From Pseudomonadota bacterium (GTDB lineage: Bacteria > Desulfobacterota > Desulfobulbia > Desulfobulbales > SURF-16), in assembly GCA_018816555.1 (NCBI GenBank), contig JAHIVT010000123.1:1-44846 (forward strand): a DNA stretch of 44,846 nucleotides. Direction: 5' to 3'. A program made the position numbers and the translations under genes. Position 1 is the stretch's first letter; every line of letters begins with the position of its first letter. Below are positions 39,279 through 44,846 of the stretch, one piece after another. The notes beneath the pieces are model-generated. The model was not told the origin of the DNA, made no database searches, and saw only the letters and a program-made list of their open reading frames with translations.

Positions 39279-42200
39279 ATGAAATTTCTCGCCGACCTGC
39301 ACATCCACTCACCTTTTTCCCGGGCCACCAGCAAGGAAAGCAATCTGGCGGGCCTCTTCGCCTGGGCCCGGATCAAGGGGATCCACCTCATCGGCACCGG
39401 CGATTTTAGCCATCCCGGCTGGTTCCAGCATCTGAAGGAAAATCTGGTCCCGGCCGAACCGGGCTTCTACCGGCTACGCGATGAAAACGTGCCGCCAGCC
39501 TTTAATCAGGCCGCTCCGGAGGCCATTGATGTGCGTTTTATCCTGACTGCCGAAATCAGCTCTATCTACAAACGCCATGACCGGGTACGCAAGGTCCACA
39601 ATATCCTCTTTGCCCCTGATTTCGCCGCGGTTGAGAAAATGAACCGCCGCCTGGCCGCCATCGGCAATATCGAGTCGGACGGCAGACCGATTCTCGGTCT
39701 CGATTCCCGCAATCTGCTCGAGATTGCTCTGGAAGAGATGCCGGAGGGTTTCCTGGTGCCGGCCCATATCTGGACCCCCTGGTTTTCCCTGTTCGGGTCC
39801 AAGTCCGGCTTTGATTCCATTGAGGAGTGTTTCGGCGACCTGTCCCACCACATCTTTGCCCTGGAAACCGGTCTCTCCTCCGACCCGGACATGAACCGCC
39901 TTGTTTCCGCCCTGGACCGCTTCACCCTTATCTCCAACTCGGACTGCCATTCTCCGGGAAAACTGGGCCGGGAACTCAACCGCTTTGACTGCGGCTTTGA
40001 TTTTTTCACCATGCGGGAGGCCCTGAAAGACCCGGGCAAAGGCTTTGCCGGCACCATGGAATTTTTCCCGGAAGAGGGCAAATATCATCTGGACGGCCAC
40101 CGCAAGTGCAACGTCAGCATGGAACCCCAGGAGACAAAAAAACACAGGGGCGTCTGCCCGGTGTGCGGCAAACCCCTTACCATCGGCGTCAGCCACCGGG
40201 TGCTCGATCTGGCCGATCGCCAAACCCCCAACTATCCGGCCAACGGACCGAGTTTTAAAAGCCTGATCCCCATGCCGGAAGTCATCGGCGAGATCATGGG
40301 CAGAGGGCCTGCCACCAAAGGGGTTCTTGAACAATACCAGAAGACGATCAACCGTTTCGGCTCCGAATTCAACATCTTTCTCCACACCCCGGTGGAAGAG
40401 ATCAGCCGCTTCTCGCCGCTGCTGGCCGAAGCCGTGGCCCGCATCAGATCAAACAAGGTAATCCGTCAGGGCGGCTTTGACGGCCAGTTCGGCGTTATCC
40501 GCACCTTTGCGGAAGGTGAGATCAACCGTCTGCGCGGCCAGGCAAGCCTTTTTGCCGACCCGCTACCGGCAAAAAAGAAAAAAAATGAAGAAAAAACCAC
40601 TCCCCCTGCAGAGATCCTCCCCCTGTTCCCTCCCCTGCCTCCAGCTGAAAATAAAACAAGGAACCTCAACCCCGAGCAGCAGATGGCCATTGCCAGCACG
40701 GCCGATCGCATCCTTGTTTCCGCAGGTCCGGGCACAGGTAAGACCCATACCCTTGTCTCCCGCCTGGTCCACCTGCTGCAGGTGGAAAAAACAGATGCCG
40801 ACCAAATCTTCGCCATCACCTTTACCAACCGAGCGGCAAACGAAATGCGCGAGCGGCTGGCAAGCCGGGCCGGCGAGCAGGCGAACCAGGTTTTTGTCGG
40901 CACCTTCCACGGCTTCTGCCTGGAATGGCTCAGGCAGGACACCCCAGAGCTGACAGTAATCGGCGAAGAGGAACGGGCCGTGCTGCTGAAAAAACTCTTC
41001 CCGGATAAACCTGCAAAAGAGCAGAAAAAATTAAGCAGCAGCATCACAGACTTCTACCTCGGGACCGAGGTGGACAACCAGGACAATCAAGAGGAGATCA
41101 ACCGCTACCTCAGTGAAGTTGCGCAGCTTAAGGCCATTGACCTGGAGGCCGTCATACCGGACTTCGTGCACAGACTGAAAACCGACCAGGGCTTCAGCAG
41201 CAGGGTTTACAGCCGGGTTGCCCATCTCTTTGTCGATGAGTTCCAGGACGTCAATTCCTCCCAGTACGAGCTTGTCACCCTGCTTGCAGGCTCGGCCCGG
41301 ATCTTTGCCATCGGTGATCCCAACCAGGCCGTCTACGGCTTCCGCGGCAGTGATCTCCATTTCTTCCTGCAGTTTGCCGCAGAGGCGGGCACCCAGTGCC
41401 TGGCCTTGACCCGTAATTACCGCTCAGGTTCGGCAATTCTTGAGGCGGCAACAGAGGTGATCGAACACAACCGGGTGAAAGGTGCTGCCCGCCTTGAGGC
41501 GCAGAACAGGGAAACCGGCGAGATTACCCTTTTCCCTGCCGCCTCCGGCAAGGCCGAAGCGGAGAACGTGGTCAAACAGATTGAAAAAATCCTGGGCGGT
41601 ATTTCAAGCTTTTCCATCAACTCGGGCCGCTCCCAGGGTGAGGAGGCAGGCTTCAGCTTCCAGGACATCGGAGTTCTCTACCGCCTGGGCCGCCAGGCCG
41701 ATGATCTGGTAGAGGCGCTCTCACGCCGGGGCATACCTTTTCAGATCATCGGCGCCCGCCCCTTTTTCATGGAAAAGGAACTGGGGGGGCTCTACTTCTG
41801 GATTCTTGCCGCCGCAGACAAGGCTACCTTCTCTGATTATCTTGGCCTGTGCCGGGCAGTGCCGGGCATCGGCCCGACAAGCGTTGCACTGCTAGAAAAC
41901 CGCATAGCACTGACCAGCCGAAATTTTTTCAGCGAGGCCCTGACCTTGCCCCTGCCGGTCAAAGCAACCCAGGCCATCCGCTCAGTGATGGAGGGTATCC
42001 GTTGTTTTCAGCAGGATGCGGATGCCGATCTGGCCGCTGCCTTACTCCCGGTTTTTGATTTTTTCGGGGCTGACCACAAATCCGCCCCGGCCAGACGATT
42101 TATCGAACTTGCCGGCGCCTTCGGAAGCCTCACGTCATTTGCCCTGCATCTGGCGGAAAACGCCCGGGCCACCATTTATGATGATCGGGCTGAGGCGGTG

Positions 42201-42491
42201 TCGCTCATGACCCTGCACGGGGCAAAAGGGCTTGAATTCCCTGTGGTCTTCATCACCGGACTGGATGAGGGGCTGCTGCCCTGCCGATTAATGGGCGGCG
42301 ATATGGAGGAGGAAAGGCGCCTCTTTTATGTGGGCATGACCCGGGCCAAAAGCAAACTAATTCTCTCCTACGTCAAACCGAACAAGCCCTCGCCCTTTCT
42401 CTTCGAGATCCCGGACCGGCTGATACAGATCATGGATGACGAAAGGGTAAAACGAAAAAAACCGGCAGCAAGGCAGCTAAAATTGTTTTAG
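39279..42491 (+). CDS. EndoQ-like PHP-domain endonuclease fused to a UvrD/Rep superfamily 1 helicase
   Basis: 1070 residues from ATG 39279, where homology begins (MKFLADLHIHSPFSRATSKE); an in-frame start 20 codons upstream is possible. Residues 1-425 resemble endonuclease Q, which cuts 5' of deaminated bases (uracil, hypoxanthine): PHP metal motifs DLHIHS, GTGDFSHP, HIWTPWFSLFGSKSGF, SNSDCHSP, and a zinc-finger-like KCNV ... CPVCGKPL. After a Lys/Pro linker, about residues 460-1070 are a complete helicase: Walker A GPGTGKT, FTNRAANEM, DEFQD, GDPNQAVYGFRG, NYRSG, TLHGAKGLEFPVV, YVGMTRAK. A role in unwinding and repairing deaminated DNA is inferred. Confidence 0.9.
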   Translation: MKFLADLHIHSPFSRATSKESNLAGLFAWARIKGIHLIGTGDFSHPGWFQHLKENLVPAEPGFYRLRDENVPPAFNQAAPEAIDVRFILTAEISSIYKRHDRVRKVHNILFAPDFAAVEKMNRRLAAIGNIESDGRPILGLDSRNLLEIALEEMPEGFLVPAHIWTPWFSLFGSKSGFDSIEECFGDLSHHIFALETGLSSDPDMNRLVSALDRFTLISNSDCHSPGKLGRELNRFDCGFDFFTMREALKDPGKGFAGTMEFFPEEGKYHLDGHRKCNVSMEPQETKKHRGVCPVCGKPLTIGVSHRVLDLADRQTPNYPANGPSFKSLIPMPEVIGEIMGRGPATKGVLEQYQKTINRFGSEFNIFLHTPVEEISRFSPLLAEAVARIRSNKVIRQGGFDGQFGVIRTFAEGEINRLRGQASLFADPLPAKKKKNEEKTTPPAEILPLFPPLPPAENKTRNLNPEQQMAIASTADRILVSAGPGTGKTHTLVSRLVHLLQVEKTDADQIFAITFTNRAANEMRERLASRAGEQANQVFVGTFHGFCLEWLRQDTPELTVIGEEERAVLLKKLFPDKPAKEQKKLSSSITDFYLGTEVDNQDNQEEINRYLSEVAQLKAIDLEAVIPDFVHRLKTDQGFSSRVYSRVAHLFVDEFQDVNSSQYELVTLLAGSARIFAIGDPNQAVYGFRGSDLHFFLQFAAEAGTQCLALTRNYRSGSAILEAATEVIEHNRVKGAARLEAQNRETGEITLFPAASGKAEAENVVKQIEKILGGISSFSINSGRSQGEEAGFSFQDIGVLYRLGRQADDLVEALSRRGIPFQIIGARPFFMEKELGGLYFWILAAADKATFSDYLGLCRAVPGIGPTSVALLENRIALTSRNFFSEALTLPLPVKATQAIRSVMEGIRCFQQDADADLAAALLPVFDFFGADHKSAPARRFIELAGAFGSLTSFALHLAENARATIYDDRAEAVSLMTLHGAKGLEFPVVFITGLDEGLLPCRLMGGDMEEERRLFYVGMTRAKSKLILSYVKPNKPSPFLFEIPDRLIQIMDDERVKRKKPAARQLKLF

Positions 42492-42617
42492 GTGGATAGG
42501 CTGTAGGTGTTTAGGTGTGTAGATTAATAGAAGCTAACCCCTACAGACTAATAATCTGCCAGACCACGACAACACACCTTCAGACTAAAAAGCTACAGAC
42601 TAAACACCTAATAGACT
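42492..42617. repeat. Intergenic palindromic repeat (TTTAGTCTGTAG family), copy 2
   Basis: TAGGCTGTAGGTGTTTAGGTG on the left is mirrored by CTACAGACTAAACACCTA on the right (about 42592-42609), with further CTACAGACTAA and TTCAGACTAAA copies between. These words match those in the pheS-pheT gap. The unit fills the space between the nuclease-helicase and the thioredoxin-fold gene. Confidence 0.55.
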
Positions 42618-43100
42618 ATGCAACTATGCAAAATCAAAATCGGCAAGGCCACGGTGGGGCTGATCGGCCTTGAACAGGCCATACAGCAGGCGGTCAGCCG
42701 CAAGATGAGCGAGAATGAAGCCACCGACTTTCTTTTTGAAGTCGTCAACCGCGAAAACTATATCCCGGCCACGGCAAGGGTGCTCTACCGCCAGGCACTG
42801 CGCCGGGAATACCAGACTGCCCAGAGCGGCGGGGACCAGAGCCCCCAGCAGCTCACCATCAAGATCCTCGGTCCGGGCTGCGTAAGCTGCAACAAACTCA
42901 ACACCATGATCTTCGACATCATGCAACGGCTTGATATCGCGGCTGACATTGAACAGATCCATGACCTTGACGAGATCTGGCGGCACGGCGTCATCACCAC
43001 CCCGGCCCTGATCATCAACGGCAGCATCAAGTGCTCCGGCCGCATGCCACCTCCGGCAGAAGTGGAGCAGTGGCTGGTGGAGGAGGCGGAGCGTTTATAA
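42618..43100 (+). CDS. Thioredoxin-fold protein with an N-terminal helical extension
   Basis: 160 residues. From about residue 78 it is a small thioredoxin/glutaredoxin-like domain with C88-V-S-C91 (ILGPGCVSCNKLNTMIFDIM), TTPALIINGSIKCSG (cis-Pro motif) and a C-terminal helix, similar to the thioredoxin_3 or MTH895-type redox-active disulfide proteins. The first 75 residues (TVGLIGLEQAIQQAVSRKMS ... YIPATARVLYRQALRREY) are helical and of unknown function. It lies 126 bp after the helicase and 20 bp before the flavoenzyme; a role as its electron donor is possible but not shown. Confidence 0.82.
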   Translation: MQLCKIKIGKATVGLIGLEQAIQQAVSRKMSENEATDFLFEVVNRENYIPATARVLYRQALRREYQTAQSGGDQSPQQLTIKILGPGCVSCNKLNTMIFDIMQRLDIAADIEQIHDLDEIWRHGVITTPALIINGSIKCSGRMPPPAEVEQWLVEEAERL

Positions 43101-43120
43101 TTCTTAACCTGGAGGAAATG

Positions 43121-44197
43121 ATGAACACTGAACAGAGCAAGATCTTCACCCCATTCACCCTGAAGAACCGCACCCTGAAAAATCGGCTGGGCGTCGCCCC
43201 CATGACGAGAATGTCCTCAGTCAAGGACAGCATCCCCCGGCAGGACGTCCTTGACTTTCTCGTACGCCGGGCCAGAAACGACGCGGCAATCGTCTATACC
43301 GAAGCCATTGTCACCGATTACGAAAGCGCCCAGGGCTATCCCGGCCAGGCCAGGCTGGTCACCCAGCGGCAGATCGACGGCTGGCGGCCGGTGGTGCAGG
43401 CCATCGAGCAGGCAGGAGCCCTGGCCATCATGCAGATGTTCCACTGCGGTCGCATGAGCTGGAACGAGGTCAATCCGGCAGGCCGGGTCATTGCCCCGAG
43501 CGCAGTAGCTCCCAAACAGAATAATACGCTGACGGGCGCCCCCTACCCGGCCCCGGACGAGATGAGCGCCTTTGATATCGCACATGTAATCAAAGGGTTT
43601 GCCGAAACCGCCCGCGGCGCAGTAGCCGCCGGCTTCAAGGCCATCGAGATCCACGGCGCCCATGGCTATCTCATCAACCAGTTCCTCTCCTCCTATTCCA
43701 ACAAACGCAGCGACAGTTTCGGCGGCTCCATGGCCAACCGCTTCCGTTTTGCCCGCCAGGTCATTGCCGCGGTGAAAAAAGAGGTACCGGATGATATCAT
43801 CCTGGCCTTCAGAATCTCCAACTGGGGGATTGCCGATATGGAGGTCTCATTGTTTGCCAGTGCAGAGGAATGGCAGGAAATGATCAGCCTGATAGCCGCT
43901 GAGCCCATTGATGTCATTTCCGTCTCGACCTATGATTTTCGGGACAAGGCATTCGGTACGACAAAGAACATGGCCCAGCTCACCAGGGAGGTTACGGATC
44001 TGCCGATCATGATCTGCGGCAAAATCCATGACCAGGACAGCGCCGAAGAGGCCCTGCTGCATGCAGATATTGCCTTGAGCGGTAAATCCACCCTGCTGAA
44101 TCCCGAATGGTTGGAGGATGTCAGGGCCGGCAAGTCCATGCCTCCCTATACGTCTGATCAGGCCAACATCGCCTACACCACCGAGCCGCTGCCGTAA
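43121..44197 (+). CDS. NADH:flavin oxidoreductase, Old Yellow Enzyme family
   Basis: 358 residues from ATG 43121 (GGAGG five bases before it; ATG 43118 is directly adjacent). A TIM-barrel FMN enzyme: FTPFTLKNRTLKNRLGVAPM, the H-G-R substrate/FMN region MQMFHCGRMSWNE, GAVAAGFKAIEIHGAHGYLI then NQFLSSYSNKRSD, and a C-terminal barrel part (LPIMICGKIHDQDSAEEALL). The HGAHGYL motif has the usual His pair. There is no Fe-S cluster or C-terminal NAD domain, so it is a short OYE of the ene-reductase type. Substrate unknown. Part of a short unit with the thioredoxin-fold gene. Confidence 0.93.
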   Translation: MNTEQSKIFTPFTLKNRTLKNRLGVAPMTRMSSVKDSIPRQDVLDFLVRRARNDAAIVYTEAIVTDYESAQGYPGQARLVTQRQIDGWRPVVQAIEQAGALAIMQMFHCGRMSWNEVNPAGRVIAPSAVAPKQNNTLTGAPYPAPDEMSAFDIAHVIKGFAETARGAVAAGFKAIEIHGAHGYLINQFLSSYSNKRSDSFGGSMANRFRFARQVIAAVKKEVPDDIILAFRISNWGIADMEVSLFASAEEWQEMISLIAAEPIDVISVSTYDFRDKAFGTTKNMAQLTREVTDLPIMICGKIHDQDSAEEALLHADIALSGKSTLLNPEWLEDVRAGKSMPPYTSDQANIAYTTEPLP

Positions 44198-44583
44198 AAA
44201 TGTCCTTAAGCGGCTGTCGAGCAAACCGGGTTCTTTGAAACGAGCGTGACGTGTGCAAATAATCTTTCACCGATGCTTTCAGCACGCGACTACTACGTGT
44301 CATCAGCATTTGCCTCATCCTATCCGTCGTTCCCGGCGCCTCACAGAATCGTGCTGTGTTATTAACACCACGGCTCAGCATCAGTACATTCACTTTGTGC
44401 GGCGAGCACATTCATCGCAATATGCGCTCGGCGCAGGGGAAACTTCACCATAAATTTGTTGAATTTTTACAATTCATGCTTCCCCGCTTCCCCCGCCGAT
44501 CAAGTCAGTCAAAGAGCAAACTCCAGACTTAGGGACTTGGAAAATACTAAATTACCGTTTATAATGTTTTCATACTTTAAAAA
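44198..44583. other. Intergenic, no gene recognised; left flank of an insertion sequence
   Basis: About 385 bp. Open frames on both strands are short and show no family. The part from about 44530 (AGGGACTTGGAAAATACTAA, AT-rich) is probably the left end of the insertion sequence whose transposase starts at 44599; its terminal inverted repeat cannot be confirmed because the right end is outside the window. Confidence 0.45.
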
Positions 44584-44598
44584 GAGGAGGATCTGAGT

Positions 44599-44846
44599 AT
44601 GAAGACATCGACTTTGGTTCGGAATGGAGTATCGCCAGAACTGGTGGGCTTGATTTCACGTTTGGTTGATTTGATTCCCTGGCCTATGCGACGTTCTGCG
44701 ATGGGAGATGTGACATTGTTGTTACTGGACGGCAAGCATCGTGTAGCTGAGGATGTATTTGGCTGGGGCCGGTCTGTTGTGGAAGTTGGAATCAAAGAAT
44801 TTCAAACCGGCATTTTGTGCGTGAACGATATTTCCACACGGCTCAA
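44599..44846 (+). mobile_element. ISAzo13-type transposase, N-terminal part (runs off the window)
   Basis: From ATG 44599 (GAGGAGG at 44584-44590, spacing 8) the open frame continues to the window end: MKTSTLVRNGVSPELVGLIS, then MRRSAMGDVTLLLLDGKHRV, AEDVFGWGRSVVEVGIKEFQ, TGILCVNDISTRL. The phrase AEDVFGWGR ... ELG-x-x-EF-x-TGI-x-CVNDIST is, as I recall it, characteristic of the start of ISAzo13-family transposases. Whether the gene is intact cannot be seen. It indicates a mobile element inserted downstream of the flavoenzyme gene. Confidence 0.75.

Noticed and set aside
39474-40385. A 303-codon minus-strand open frame
   Set aside because: Antisense of the EndoQ-like domain, which is conserved on the plus strand.
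44121-44411. A 96-codon minus-strand frame near the right end, considered as a gene fragment
   Set aside because: Partly antisense to the flavoenzyme gene and without a recognisable domain.
1-44846. CRISPR array
   Set aside because: No regularly spaced repeats with unique spacers were seen; the only tandem repeat (35202-35255) has no spacers.

Overview
The window looks like chromosomal DNA of a Desulfobacterota (former Deltaproteobacteria) bacterium, probably Desulfobulbales-like. This rests on gene content and order: thrS-infC-rpmI-rplT-pheS-pheT-ihfA-merR in one block, dnaX-ybaB-recR, many PAS histidine kinases, sigma-54 regulation, and an Mrp antiporter operon of the split, Mbh-like type. 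The taxonomic call is an inference and no species is claimed.

Left edge (1-2.2 kb): the end of an efflux system on the minus strand, with a NodT/OprM-type outer-membrane lipoprotein cut by the window edge and a TetR/CecR-like repressor upstream whose start codon lies in a palindrome.

Signalling and ion-transport block (2.6-16 kb): a receiver protein and a sigma-54 activator without a regulatory domain (minus strand) face a CBS-pair protein, a receiver protein and a PAS histidine kinase (plus strand). An Mrp-type cation/proton antiporter operon of ten genes follows (E, F, G, MbhD-like, MbhE-MrpB fusion, C, D, second D-like, small membrane protein, third D-like with an amphipathic tail), then a cyclic-nucleotide-binding-domain protein. 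Two good sigma-54 promoters, before the CBS gene and before mrpE, each have the same CGGCA-A6-TGyC(A/G) motif 147-148 bp upstream. I infer that the nearby activator switches on both units through this motif.

Kinase array (16-25.5 kb): minus-strand kinases (PAS-PAS-PAS; receiver-kinase; Rossmann-GAF-PAS-PAS; receiver-kinase), then a receiver protein, a gutted kinase pseudogene and a third receiver-kinase on the plus strand. The last gene is a chimera: its downstream 940 bp are a near-identical inverted copy of 19571-20510, joined to the receiver that belonged to the broken kinase. A recombinase-like HTH remnant lies beside it and a tRNA-Pro gene closes the region, so part of this block may have been rearranged or acquired.

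Housekeeping block (25.7-39 kb, minus strand): tRNA-Pro, MerR-like regulator, ihfA, pheT, pheS, rplT, rpmI, infC (ATT start), thrS, tRNA-Val, recR, ybaB, dnaX, SRP RNA, tRNA-Ser, tadA and an atypical thioredoxin reductase. A three-way-junction RNA candidate lies between infC and rpmI.

Right end (39-44.8 kb, plus strand): a MITE-like element, a 1070-residue fusion of an EndoQ-like PHP nuclease and a UvrD-type helicase, a thioredoxin-fold protein, an Old Yellow Enzyme-type oxidoreductase, and the beginning of an ISAzo13-type transposase that runs off the window.
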